From positions 6,854,494 through 6,918,493 of the forward strand of contig NZ_LT827010.1 of NCBI RefSeq assembly GCF_900119315.1: 64,000 bases of DNA. Reading direction: 5' to 3'. A program made the translations under genes and the position numbers. Source of the stretch: Actinoplanes sp. SE50/110 (GTDB lineage Bacteria > Actinomycetota > Actinomycetes > Mycobacteriales > Micromonosporaceae). This document shows, piece by piece, positions 42,033 to 50,377 of this stretch (its first letter is position 1; each line of letters opens with the position of its first letter). The notes under the pieces were generated by a model. It worked only from the letters and a program-made list of their open reading frames with translations, was not told where the DNA came from and searched no databases.

Positions 42033-42300
42033 ATGACCGACGGCGTCTGGATCGTAGTTGCGGTCGCGCTGCCGTCATTGATCGCGGTGGCCGCTCAGCC
42101 TGTTATTGCTGCGACGGCGAGCCGCGGGAACACGGCCGGCCGAAGAGGTCAGCGCCCGACGCGGGGACAAGGCCATCCGCGCGTTGGACCGTCGCCGTCG
42201 TAAGGCCGCCCGTGGTGACCTGAGGGGTAAGGGTGGGGGCGGCGACTTCAAGACGGCGTCGGATGCCGCGTTCGCGTCCGACACCACGATGGGTGCGTAG
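42033..42300 (+). pseudogene. Small membrane-anchored ORF, probably frameshifted
   Basis: From 42033 a short frame begins with one hydrophobic helix (MTDGVWIVVAVALPSLIAVA). Codon usage then favours the +1 frame, which reads EEVSARRGDKAIRALDRRRRKAARGDLRGK up to 42300. Joined, this would be a roughly 90-residue single-pass protein with a charged cytoplasmic tail. No family recognised; weak evidence. Confidence 0.3.
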
Positions 42301-42329
42301 CCGTACCGATGCCGCAGACAAGGCGTGGG

Positions 42330-42726
42330 ATGACGTCGACACCTCAGGCGCTCGCCCGCGTCTTCGGCGAGCTGGACCACCACGCGAACGGCTCGTCGCC
42401 TGGTCGCCGGGCATCGCGGTCAAATACCCGCAGACCCTCGACGGCCTGCTGCGGGTGCTGCCCGCCGGCATGGAACTGCCGCCCTCGACAGCGAGGCGGG
42501 CGCCGACCAGCTGCAGGGGCCCTTACCCGGTGGTTCAGCGCCCTGGCGCCGCCCTGTTCCGCCTCGACGTGCAGCTGCTCGAGAAGATCCTGTGGCGAGT
42601 GCTCTACGGCGCCGCCGTCCGCGCCGAGGAGATCCTCACCCCTCGACATCGGCGACCTCGAACTGCCCAACAAACGCGCCAAGGTGCACGGCAAAGGCGG
42701 CCGCATCGAATGGGTCCGCGTTGAGT
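42330..42726 (+). pseudogene. Tyrosine recombinase/integrase remnant
   Basis: Pieces of an integrase core occur in two frames: LEKILWRVLYGAAVRAEEILT (the first catalytic-Arg helix of phage integrases, which reads A-x-R-x-x-E) up to about 42635, and LDIGDLELPNKRAKVHGKGGRIEWVR in the next frame. The frame changes near 42640 and the sequence is then cut at 42727 by an IS5-type end. A decayed recombinase of the type left by integrative elements. Confidence 0.6.
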
Positions 42727-42973
42727 GGATCAGTGAGCCTTTTTCATCGTGCGTAGCGGCCGGCTTCGACATGGTGCAGGACGCGAGGATGGCCTGCACA
42801 ATCGCGGTCGCGCGGCGCGGGCAGCAGCGCAGCTTGGCCAAGATCTTCCAGGTCTTGAGCGTGGCGATCGCCCGCTCGCCGCGGGCGCGGATCTTCGCGT
42901 GTGCCCGGTTGACCGCCTTCTGCCGGCGTGACAGCTTCGGCCGGAATCGGCGCCGCTTGAACGGAGTGCGCAC
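42727..42973 (-). pseudogene. IS5-type (DDE_4-like) transposase C-terminal remnant
   Basis: The minus strand reads FKRRRFRPKLSRRQKAVNRAHAKIRARGERAIATLKTWKILAKLRCCPRRATAIVQAIL, the terminal segment of a DDE_4-superfamily transposase, where GERAIATLK contains the catalytic Glu. The element boundary appears near 42727 (GATCAGTGAGCC...). The rest of the transposase upstream is absent or scrambled in other frames. Confidence 0.7.
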
Positions 42974-42994
42974 GCTGCCGCGAGCGCTCTGATA

Positions 42995-43480
42995 GCCCTA
43001 ATGGAGTCAGAGCGGCCAGGAGCATGGGATTCAGCTGCTCCATCAGGGCGATCACCGTCTCGGGCGCCCGAGACGCCAGCTGGTCCGCGGCCCGCTGAAC
43101 GGAGACGCCTGCCAGCTCCCGCCACAGCTGCTCCAACACCTCTTGGTCCGGGGCCGTACTGAATCCTGGGCGGCCGGGTCCGAGGCGTTGGCGGCAGCCG
43201 GTGATGCTTCGAGGGCTTCCCGGAGCTCCTCGACGGTCCAGCCGTCGGAGGCCAGCATCCCGGCGACCTAGTGAGCGAGGGACGCGACGCGGCCGCGGGC
43301 GCGCTTGCGCTGCGCTTCGGTGTCGCAGAGCTTCCAGGGCAGCGCGTCGACGACGAGGTCGGCTTTGGGCAGGTGGCCCTTGATGTCCGGTGGGCGAGAT
43401 CCCCGGTGGTGAGGTTTGTCGCCCGCATGGACTCGGTGTCCTGGGGCCGGTTCCGTCGTTGGCGTAGACGTCAGACCCCC
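42995..43480 (-). pseudogene. Multiply frameshifted coding remnant of unknown family
   Basis: Protein-like pieces appear in successive frames on the minus strand: LPKADLVVDALPWKLCDTEAQRKRARGRVASLAH, then MLASDGWTVEELREALEASPAA, then QEVLEQLWRELAGVSVQRAADQLASRAPETVIALMEQLNPMLLAALTPL. They would join into one helical protein of about 150 residues. I do not recognise the family. At least two frameshifts separate them, so it is a decayed gene. Confidence 0.4.
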
Positions 43481-43499
43481 CCGATAGCAAGGACGTGAA

Positions 43500-43805
43500 A
43501 TGAGCATTTGGCAGAGTTCCCTCGAAGGCGGCAGCGGATGTCTCGACCTCGGTCGCGGTTTGTTCGGCGGCGGGGACACGAGCATCGGCCCCGGGCAGCA
43601 GCACAACGGAGGATGGGGTGGCGCCGATGACTGCGGCGACGACGCCGACGGCGACCACGGCTGGGTCGGTCACGGCGGCCACCCGGGCCAGGGCAGCTTC
43701 GACGACTGCGACCCGGGCCGGGGCAGCTCCGACGACTGCGACCCGGGCCGGGGCGGCAACGGTTCGATGGGCCACGACCACCACATGATCCCGTTCTGCC
43801 ACTGA
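43500..43805 (+). CDS. Gly/Asp/His-rich small protein, possibly IniB-like
   Basis: A 101-residue protein: MSIWQSSLEGGSGCLDLGRG at the start, then a low-complexity Gly-Asp-His-Cys region with a tandem 10-residue repeat of the form D-D-C-D-P-G-R-G-(S/G). An AAGGA site lies 7 bases before the ATG. In actinobacteria, Gly-rich IniB-type proteins precede dynamin-like IniA proteins; the next gene here resembles the non-GTPase part of such a protein. Function unknown; the opposite strand is also open, so some doubt remains. Confidence 0.5.
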   Translation: MSIWQSSLEGGSGCLDLGRGLFGGGDTSIGPGQQHNGGWGGADDCGDDADGDHGWVGHGGHPGQGSFDDCDPGRGSSDDCDPGRGGNGSMGHDHHMIPFCH

Positions 43806-43878
43806 CGACGTGCGCTGACAGCCGGCGGCAACGGGCCGCCGGCTGCCGGCCGGGCACCGGCACTTGACGGAGGCTGCG

Positions 43879-45159
43879 ATGACCCCGCCGAGCGGCCTGA
43901 GCATTCAGGACGACCTTCTGGACGTGATCCAGAAGGTGCTGCAGGGAGCCGCCGCCAACCTACGCCCCGATCTGGAACGCCGGATGCGCCTGGCCGCCGC
44001 GGAGCTGGCCGGCGGGGGCTCCACGATGATCGTCGCGGAAGCGGTGATGGACGCCCTGCAGTTGCTGGAAGTCGATCTTCGGAGCCGGCGTGCGGCGATG
44101 GCCGACCCCCGCCGCCGGGCGTGCCTCGCCTTCGAGGCGCGTGACGACGAGGGCCGCCTTCGCGCGTTTCAGGCACAAGCCGGCAAATGGCCACGGGCAC
44201 TCAGCGACGCGTTGTCGGCGACCATGTCGGACATCGAGTTCGCCGTGCACAACTGGTTGCGAGCCCTGCTCGATGAGGGCATCGCGGTGATCGAGTCACA
44301 AGGGCTGGCCGGCGCCGACCTCGACGGCTGGCTGCGACAGCGCCTCGTGGTCGAGACCGAAGCGGTACATCGGGCGTTGCACGTGGCCGCGCGCGAGATC
44401 GGCGAGCGGGTCGCCGCCTCGATCGGGGTGAGCGAGGCCGTGCCGCCGGTGCATCTCGACCTCGAACCGCCGGCGGAGCTGGTCGCCCACATCCGCCGCG
44501 GCCCACGGGTGCTGTCTGAGCGGCAGACGATGGCCACCCGTCTGGTCGGCGTACTCATGCCAGCCTACAGCGGCATCATGATCGCCCTCATCGTTCCCCG
44601 GTTCCTCGGCCTCGCGATGCCGTACTGGCTGTCCACGGCCGTTGCGGCGTCCGGTGCGATCGCCTTGGGCGGGACCGCCCTAGCCGGGGAGAAGCAGCGG
44701 CAGCGCAGCCGGCGCAACAGCGAGAGCGCCGCCGAGCTGAGGTCGCTCATCGACACCTTCCGGATGGCCGTCGGCAAGCGGGCACGCGACGGGATCCGCG
44801 CCATCGAGCGGCAGATGCAGGCCGGGTTGAGCGAGGCGGTGACCGACCAGTCCCAGCGGCTGCTCGCAGTCGCCGAGGCGTCGCGACGTTCGGCTCAGGC
44901 GGGCGAGCAGCCGGAGCAGGCCCTGGCCGCCATCGATATCGACCTCGCTTTCATCGGCGAGCTGCGAGAACGTACCCGACAACTCAGCCCTCCCCGCCAA
45001 GCGCTGCCCGCGCCCGGTGAGCAGACGATGGCCCTCGACGCCGTAGCACTCCCCAGCGCCTCGGGATCGCCCAGCCACCCCTGTCCCGCGCGACCAGCCG
45101 GCTCGAACGGCGGCTCGGCGTCACCCTGCTCGACCGCGACCACCACGGCGCCCGGCTGA
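43879..45159 (+). CDS. Dynamin-like-associated membrane protein lacking a GTPase domain, 3' end altered
   Basis: About 426 residues from the ATG at 43879, chosen for its GGAGG site (an upstream TTG lacks one). Long amphipathic helices surround a paired hydrophobic segment (VGVLMPAYSGIMIALIVPRFLGLAMPYWLSTAVAASGAIALGGTALAG, about residues 220-270), followed by a basic coiled-coil stretch. This is the architecture of the stalk/paddle half of bacterial dynamin-like proteins without the G domain. From about 45055 the frame runs into DNA that encodes a LysR fragment in another frame, so the last 35 residues are probably not original. May help in membrane stress response, by analogy with iniBAC. Confidence 0.55.
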   Translation: MTPPSGLSIQDDLLDVIQKVLQGAAANLRPDLERRMRLAAAELAGGGSTMIVAEAVMDALQLLEVDLRSRRAAMADPRRRACLAFEARDDEGRLRAFQAQAGKWPRALSDALSATMSDIEFAVHNWLRALLDEGIAVIESQGLAGADLDGWLRQRLVVETEAVHRALHVAAREIGERVAASIGVSEAVPPVHLDLEPPAELVAHIRRGPRVLSERQTMATRLVGVLMPAYSGIMIALIVPRFLGLAMPYWLSTAVAASGAIALGGTALAGEKQRQRSRRNSESAAELRSLIDTFRMAVGKRARDGIRAIERQMQAGLSEAVTDQSQRLLAVAEASRRSAQAGEQPEQALAAIDIDLAFIGELRERTRQLSPPRQALPAPGEQTMALDAVALPSASGSPSHPCPARPAGSNGGSASPCSTATTTAPG

Positions 45160-45182
45160 CCAAGGCCGGCGCGGTGGTAATG
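45062..45182 (+). pseudogene. LysR-type regulator HTH remnant
   Basis: In the frame different from the upstream gene, the plus strand reads IAQPPLSRATSRLERRLGVTLLDRDHHGARLTKAG, the recognition helix and wing of a LysR-type regulator N-terminal domain. Nothing of the effector domain follows. A fused fragment at a recombination junction. Confidence 0.65.
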
Positions 45183-45307
45183 CCTGTCGGCGGAGATGGT
45201 AGCGCCGTCGCCTCGGTGCCCCAACCGAGTGCTGGCCGCGCGTCGAAAGCCCCCACCACCATCGGTGGGGTCTTCGTCAGTCGCATTCCCGGCATGGCCG
45301 TTCCACC

Positions 45308-45560
45308 AGCTACGACGTCGAATTTCTCGACATCCTCGATGTGGCCGACCTGGGCGCGCTGCCCAAAGGCCGCGCCGTGGTGCTGGCCTCCGGATCCGTG
45401 CCGACCCTGGTGCGCACCCTGCCGTGGATGAGCGGCCCGCACGCCGCGGCGGTCACCGCGTCGATCCGGGCCCACGACCCGGCCGCCGAGGACACGATCG
45501 CCGAGGCCCTGGAGTCGCTGCGCGAGGTCGAGCAACAGGAGGCGACCGCCGGCACCCCAT
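45308..45560 (+). pseudogene. Conjugation (TraM-recognition/TraG-like) protein C-terminal remnant
   Basis: The plus-strand frame SYDVEFLDILDVADLGALPKGRAVVLASGSVPTLVRTLPWMSGPHAAAVTASIRAHDP resembles the C-terminal end of actinobacterial VirD4/TraG-type coupling ATPases, where a LPKGRAV(V/L) strand and PWM.GPH occur. No Walker motifs remain. It supports a former integrative conjugative element here. Confidence 0.45.
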
Positions 45561-45599
45561 GGACCTGCGCACCTACCTACGGCCGCTGCGGGCCGCCGT

Positions 45600-46016
45600 C
45601 GGCCGACCACCGGCGCCACGTCGGCCGCCGAAACCCGTCAGCTGACCAGCTGGCTGCTCACCCACCCCGACCGACTCGCTGAAGACGACCGCGAACAACT
45701 CGCACGAGCGCGCGGTGCCTGCCCACATCTGGACGCCCTGGCCACCCACGTCTCGGCGTTCGCCGAGATCTTGACCGCCCGAGACGGGCAGAGGCTCAAC
45801 GACTGGATCGCCGCGGTCGTAGCCGACGACCAGCCTGACCTGCGATCCTTCACCGCCGGCCTGCGCCGTGACCACGACGCCGTCGTGAACGGGCTGACCA
45901 TGACCTACAGCTCCGGAGTAGTCGAAGGGCACGTCAACCGCATCAAGATGATCAAGCGCCAGATGTACGGTCGCGCCAACCTCGATCTGCTACGCAAACG
46001 AATCCTTCTCGCCTAA
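45600..46016 (+). pseudogene. ISL3-family transposase C-terminal remnant
   Basis: The frame reads LTSWLLTHPDRLAEDDREQLARARGACPHLDALATHVSAFAEILTARDGQRLNDWI, then GLTMTYSSGVVEGHVNRIKMIKRQMYGRANLDLLRKRIL before a stop at 46016. This is the typical end of ISL3 transposases with the last catalytic Glu in VVEGHVNRIK. The N-terminal two thirds are missing. Confidence 0.8.
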
Positions 46017-46140
46017 CGGGTCAATCCCGATCACGAAAAGTAGGTCAGATCCAGTTTTCACGCGCCGCCGACAGGATGCGCTGGCGAAAGCGAAAGCAGC
46101 CCGCGACGAGATCTGCCAGCTCACCGCAACCAGCATGCTG

Positions 46141-46420
46141 GGGCGTGACCGTGGACGCACCGATGATCCACCGTGAGGGCGAGATCCCCTGGATCCGAAA
46201 CCTGATCTCTCGCTGCCGCGAATCGGAGACGGCACCCTTCCTGAAGCAACTCGGCTCGGTATGGGCGCAGCACACGGTCCACGCCGACGAGCCGATCGCA
46301 AAGCCGACAAGAACGGACACGACTGGACCCGCTGGGAAGTCAGCCTGCGCGTCCGTGAGCACCCACAGATTTCAGCCCGATTTCCGGCATAGCCCGACAC
46401 CACCGGGTTCGCACATGGAG
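46141..46420 (+). pseudogene. DUF5131 (phage Gp37/Gp68-like) C-terminal remnant
   Basis: One frame gives IPWIRNLISRCRESETAPFLKQLGSVWAQHT and the next frame continues DRKADKNGHDWTRWEVSLRVREHPQ. Together they match the ending of DUF5131 proteins, which contain W-x-R-D...C...FxKQLG and D-R-K-G...W-P-x-D-L-R-V-R-E. One frameshift near 46290 and no N-terminus: a broken phage-derived gene. Confidence 0.5.
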
Positions 46421-46422
46421 GA

Positions 46423-47085
46423 ATGATGACCTTTCGTGACAAGTCCGTGATCCGACAACAGTCGAGTGACGACATCGATACGTTTCGTGGTGTGAAGAGT
46501 TCAGCGCCGACCACCGGCGAAGCCACCAACGCGGACTCTTCCACGTCCGTGGATGTGCCAACTACCTCACCCTCGGACGGCTTGAGCCGCGACCTCGCGC
46601 CGCCGTACGTTGCGCCGATGACCACCAGCGCCAGCTCTGTCATCACCGCCATCAACACCCGACGGCCGGGCCTGAAGCCCGCAAAACAGCACATGCTGAT
46701 GTTTTTTATGCAGGGCCACCACCTTGCCTGGCGCGACCGGGCCCTGTTCGACGAGCCCATGCACGCCACCGAACGAGCCGTTGAGATCGACGCCAGCGCG
46801 GACAGCGCTGAGCCTCAGATCACGGACGAAGCAGCCCTGAACACCATCGGGTACGTCATCGCCCGGTACAGCGCACTGTCACCAGCCGACCTACGCACCC
46901 TCATCCAGGCATCGCAGCCGTGGCAGACAGCCACCAAACCGGGCTCCGAATCCCGCATCGAGTGGGCGCTCCTGCGCGACTGGTTCCAGCGCCCGGACGA
47001 GACCGACGACCCGGACGATGAGCGACCCAACCGTGCCGAGGTGGCCGCAGCCGAGGCCTACCTGGCGTCTCGCGCCCGGAAGTAA
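46423..47085 (+). CDS. Panacea-domain (SocA-like) antitoxin candidate
   Basis: A 220-residue protein. After an unstructured, Thr/Ser-rich N-terminus (about 80 residues) comes KPAKQHMLMFFMQGHHLAWRDRALFDEPMHATERAVEID, close to the Panacea/DUF4065 motif (K-L...LLYY.QG..L.....LF.E...AW..GP). Panacea domains act as versatile antitoxins that neutralise diverse partner toxins, usually from an adjacent gene, and SocA links its toxin to ClpXP proteolysis. The next gene starts 22 bases downstream on the same strand. ATG ATG start behind GGAGG; either ATG could serve. No decay is visible here, unlike the genes to its left. Confidence 0.72.
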   Translation: MMTFRDKSVIRQQSSDDIDTFRGVKSSAPTTGEATNADSSTSVDVPTTSPSDGLSRDLAPPYVAPMTTSASSVITAINTRRPGLKPAKQHMLMFFMQGHHLAWRDRALFDEPMHATERAVEIDASADSAEPQITDEAALNTIGYVIARYSALSPADLRTLIQASQPWQTATKPGSESRIEWALLRDWFQRPDETDDPDDERPNRAEVAAAEAYLASRARK

Positions 47086-47107
47086 TCACTGACAGCAGGG
47101 GGTATGC

Positions 47108-47446
47108 GTGGCTGGTCAAGCTGGCACTCCGGTCGAATGGGACCTCGAACAGTTCAAGGTTGAAGCCCCACGCTGGCGTGACGCCGTGCATCCCCCTGCA
47201 GAGATTTACATCAAGGTCGAAAGATGGTGGCGGCTGCTGAAACGCGTCGACGCCCGTATCGAGGCTGTCCCGGTCCGCCCGGAGAACAATCCCGAGGGCA
47301 ACCTGTGGTGGATGTGGGTACCCGACGTCGAATGGGAGGACGAGCACGGACGAGGGTTCCGGCTTTCGTGCTACTTCCGCGTGTACGAGAAAGACGATCC
47401 TCCACGCCTGGTCTGTGACGAGTTCCGCAGCGAGCGGACGAGGTAA
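47108..47446 (+). CDS. Hypothetical protein, possible toxin partner of Panacea antitoxin
   Basis: A 112-residue protein with a GTG start: MAGQAGTPVEWDLEQFKVEAPRWRDAVHPPAEIYIKVERWWRLLKRVDARIEAV..., then aromatic-rich strands NLWWMWVPDVEWEDEHGRGFRLSCYFRVYEKDDPPRLVCDEFR. No family recognised. Size, position 22 bases after the Panacea gene and shared strand suit a toxin in a two-gene system, but nothing in the sequence proves toxicity; it could also be an unrelated phage gene. Confidence 0.55.
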   Translation: MAGQAGTPVEWDLEQFKVEAPRWRDAVHPPAEIYIKVERWWRLLKRVDARIEAVPVRPENNPEGNLWWMWVPDVEWEDEHGRGFRLSCYFRVYEKDDPPRLVCDEFRSERTR

Positions 47447-47505
47447 GCACTCCCTCTAAGTGATCTAGACTCGGCGGGTTCCGACCACCCCCTAAGGAGG
47501 CGCTT

Positions 47506-47652
47506 GTGCAGCTGACCGAAGTACTCGACGTGCTTAAGCGCCTCATCGAAGCAGCCGAACACCCCGATATCACCGAGGTCAGCGTGTTCTCCCGCGGCCC
47601 CGAACTCCCGCGCAACGGCATCGCCGTGAAAGACCGCTGGTCCGGCGCGTAA
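47506..47652 (+). CDS. 48-residue small protein with ideal ribosome binding site
   Basis: A GTG at 47506 lies 5 bases after AAGGAGG. The product begins MQLTEVLDVLKRLIEAAEHPD and ends NGIAVKDRWSGA: a short amphipathic helix followed by beta-like residues. It follows the Panacea-associated pair by 59 bases on the same strand, so it may belong to that unit. No family recognised. Confidence 0.6.
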   Translation: MQLTEVLDVLKRLIEAAEHPDITEVSVFSRGPELPRNGIAVKDRWSGA

Positions 47653-47796
47653 TTGTCCTTTGCCAGGACAGTTGAGGCAGCGGCGGGCCGCTGAGCTGAG
47701 CTGCCTCATTTTGAGTGGCAAGCAACGGAGTCCGGTTCGCCGTTGAAGATGAAGTAACTCGCAGGATTTTGGTCAGGACGGGAGCCGCTGAAGGCG

Positions 47797-48327
47797 TCAA
47801 TCGACCGTGTGCTCGCGGCGGTCGGGGCGGATGACGATGGTGCTGACGGTGCCGTTGCCCCAGACGGTCGTGTTGAGCATCGCCTTGTGGTCGGTGGAGA
47901 GCATGGAGAACTCCGGCACGAACCGATCGGTGAACAGCCCTCCGAAGCCGCTTCGCAGGGCGGTCGAGTGGCCTCCGGCCAGATCCCAATGGTCCGACAG
48001 CCGGACCCTGACCCAGGCGTACTCGGGTTCGACCTCTTCAGGGTCGCTGTAGTTGACGTTGAGAAGGAACTCACGACGGCTGTCGAGGACGCCGTATTCG
48101 GTAGCCATGTGCAGCCAGCCAGCGTTGACCTTCGCCGGCATCTCGGGGTCTTCGACGTCGACCATCTCGTCCGAGTCGAACCTTCCGTGCTCTGGTCCGC
48201 AACTGGCCGGTGAGTAGTAAGGCGGAGCAGGTGGCAGCGGCAAGCTGACCTCATCGCTGACCCGCTCCAAGAACTCAAGTCCCGCTGGAACGAGGTCCGC
48301 CGCGACGGCGGCATCGGTAACTGACAC
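47797..48327 (-). CDS. Hypothetical protein
   Basis: A 176-residue acidic, soluble protein: MSVTDAAVAADLVPAGLEFLERVSDEVSLPLPPAPPYYSPASCG..., followed by beta-rich segments (YGVLDSRREFLLNVNYSDPEEVEPEYAWVRVRLSDHWDLAGG, MLNTTVWGNGTVSTIVIRP). I do not recognise a domain. Codon usage is normal for the genome. It is convergent with the small gene at 47506. Confidence 0.6.
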   Translation of the reverse strand: MSVTDAAVAADLVPAGLEFLERVSDEVSLPLPPAPPYYSPASCGPEHGRFDSDEMVDVEDPEMPAKVNAGWLHMATEYGVLDSRREFLLNVNYSDPEEVEPEYAWVRVRLSDHWDLAGGHSTALRSGFGGLFTDRFVPEFSMLSTDHKAMLNTTVWGNGTVSTIVIRPDRREHTVD

Positions 48328-48484
48328 GAGCGGGATGGTAGCTGACCGCTAATCCAATCAATGGACCGAGAGATCACCGGTCACATCGGTTGGTCATTGA
48401 CACTCGTTCGTGCCTCACCTATCCGGCAGAACCACCTGGATGCCTTACATCAAGTGGCAGTACCTCATCCCGGATGGCCAAGGA

Positions 48485-48537
48485 CAGTAATGCGACGACC
48501 GTTAGAACCGAAGCCGTCCGGGCGGGGCCGCCGTTGG
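48485..48537 (+). repeat. Solitary IS30-type end remnant
   Basis: About 50 bases including TGCGACGACCGTTAGAACC and GTCCGGGCGGGGCC match, with few differences, the right end of the IS30-type element at 60888-62966 (62905-62957). The rest of the element is absent here, so this is a leftover end. Confidence 0.65.
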
Positions 48538-49658
48538 CCGTTAAAAGCACATCAGGAGGGTCTGGGGTGCGACGTGTTCGCAGTCTGGCTGCGGCGAGGG
48601 TTCCGGCCTGCCATGCTGCGCCGATCGACGCTGCGGTCGGTGCGGCTTCAGCGGGGTCCCACAGGTGATGCCCGGCGTAGAGCAGCAACCATCCGTTCCG
48701 GGTGACCGCCGTTCGCCAGGCAGGGGTGTAAGTAGTCACCCCGTCGATACAACCGGCTTCTCCGGGCGAGACGATCCGGATACGGGCGCGCATGGGGCCA
48801 GCTGGTCCGATGGTGCCCGGCCAATCCAGCAGGGGCCGGGCTGGCTGGTTGAGATCCACCTCGGTGGTCGTGCCATAGGCGACCGAGGGTGGATAGCAGT
48901 GTGGTGCTGAGCCGCCGCCGGCCGCTGGGTAGCGTCCCTGCGCCCCTACCCGGACGACGGCGTGGCCTGCCCGCAATTGGTGCTGGCCGCCGCCGCCGAG
49001 CCCGGCCCAGTCCGGGCCGCCGCCCGGCAGTGGCAGATCTCCGCGAACACCCTGACCCTGCAGCACGACCGGATCCGCACCGGCACCCACAGCGCGGCCG
49101 CCACGGCGTTCCCGCCGCTGGCCCCGGCACCCGCCCCCCGCCAGGCACCACAGGCACCGCCTTCCAGCCGGCAACCGTATGGGAGGAGGCATCTACCGCA
49201 GCGTCTCGGTGATCAGCGCCGCTGGCCCTCCACGGCTAAGGGATGCAGTACCACTACGCAACTTCTTGCAGACCTTGAAAATGCAAGGCATCAGAAAAGG
49301 CGAGCCGCATACCGCCGGCACGCCACGAACGCCTAGCGGCTGAACAGCAGAAAGCCGAGGAGGGGACCCTAGGACGTCCGGCCGCGCGCGTACCGCGTCG
49401 CACGCCACCCATCTATGGATCGGCGCTTCGACGGTAGTTAGTGTGACGTCGACTGAAAGTTTTGCTCTGGACTTGCAAAGATCATCCTGAACGCCCAAAG
49501 TGGTCAGTGCCCCTCCACGCGGGATCGATGTAGACCTCGCCGGCGCGACCGGTCCACCCCATAGGAGGTCCAGTCAGGCACGACAAATGCGGCAACGACG
49601 CCCTCCGCTCCAGCGCCGAACCCGGACGCTCACCCCGAAGAAAGAGAGACACAGAACC
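48538..49658. other. Poorly resolved region, probable decayed DNA
   Basis: Both strands have GC-rich open frames without start signals or recognised domains. A minus-strand stretch (about 48560-48900) reads somewhat protein-like, but it runs into the IS30 end remnant. I can support no gene here. The last 150 bases hold the upstream region of the secreted-protein gene. Confidence 0.4.
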
Positions 49659-50264
49659 ATGTCCCGAATGACCCGCAGCGCGGTCCGAGGAATCCTCGCG
49701 ACCCTGATGGTGCTTCTCGGCGCCGTCGCGACGCTCATGACGTCGCCGACCGCAGCCAGCGCCTCACCAATCGGCGCCACCGAGCTAGGCGCCGTGGACC
49801 TGGGCGGCTACTGCCGCTCACAAGGCAACGTGGACGCCGTGCTGTCCGGCGGCACCGCTTACGACTGGCACTGCCGCACCCGGGATGGCCAGAACACGGA
49901 CCTGTCGTTCACGAAGGCATGCCAGTGGACCTACCCCGGTGAATTGCCCGGTTCCGCGGCCTTCGTCTTCGACCGGATCGACAACTTCTACGCCCCGGCG
50001 TCGGTGCAGTGCTGGAAGGCCAGCACGGATGAGGTCACCGCGCCGGCTCTCGACGGCTACTGCTCGCATCACCCGACGGGCGACCGTGCGGTGCTGACCG
50101 GCAATACCGTCTACGACTGGAAGTGCGAGTCGCAAAGCCCCAACGGGCCGGTCTACTCCCCCGTGAACGTGCTCCAGGCCTGCCAGCAGACCAAGATGCG
50201 CAACAGCGCCGTCGACCGCTTCACCAACTTCTACGACCCGTACTCCTGGCAGTGCCGGGTGTAA
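49659..50264 (+). CDS. Secreted protein with duplicated Cys-containing repeat
   Basis: A 201-residue exported protein. MSRMTRSAVRGILATLMVLLGAVATLMTSPTAASA is a clear signal peptide, cleaved near ASA. The mature part is a tandem duplication of about 70 residues: unit 1 GGYCRSQGNVDAVLSGGTAYDWHCRTRDG...FDRIDNFYAPASVQCW, unit 2 DGYCSHHPTGDRAVLTGNTVYDWKCESQSP...VDRFTNFYDPYSWQCRV. Each unit has four cysteines in the same places (GYC, W-x-C, C-Q and the final Q-C), suggesting two disulfides per unit. Function unknown; small extracellular domains of this type are common in actinomycetes. Confidence 0.75.
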   Translation: MSRMTRSAVRGILATLMVLLGAVATLMTSPTAASASPIGATELGAVDLGGYCRSQGNVDAVLSGGTAYDWHCRTRDGQNTDLSFTKACQWTYPGELPGSAAFVFDRIDNFYAPASVQCWKASTDEVTAPALDGYCSHHPTGDRAVLTGNTVYDWKCESQSPNGPVYSPVNVLQACQQTKMRNSAVDRFTNFYDPYSWQCRV

Positions 50265-50300
50265 CCAGGAAGGCTGCCACGTAGTTTCCTGTTTAGAGTC

Positions 50301-50377
50301 AACAGCAACGCTGGTCAATCGCTTGATAGCCCGAGCGACACACCGCTCGGCGCGCGACTCTGACCAGCGTTGCTGTT
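50301..50377. repeat. Large perfect inverted repeat with internal hairpin
   Basis: A 17-bp perfect inverted repeat (AACAGCAACGCTGGTCA at 50301-50317, complement at 50361-50377) encloses 43 bases that contain a second perfect 7-bp hairpin (50331-50337 with 50344-50350). It stands 37 bases after the secreted-protein gene. It may be a terminator, a structured RNA or a mobile-element end. Confidence 0.65.

Noticed and set aside
43500..43805. Gly/Cys/Asp-rich ORF as another RiPP precursor
   Set aside because: There are cysteines and repeats, but no modification enzymes nearby; the position before a dynamin-like gene fits an IniB-like protein better.
44984..45619. Long minus-strand ORFs opposite the dynamin-like and remnant region
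   Set aside because: Low-complexity Arg/Ala/Gly sequence typical of antisense frames in GC-rich DNA, with no start signals.
48419..49192. 257-residue minus-strand ORF
   Set aside because: Its end is encoded by the IS30 remnant, its start is low complexity, and no domain or ribosome site is visible; treated as decayed DNA.
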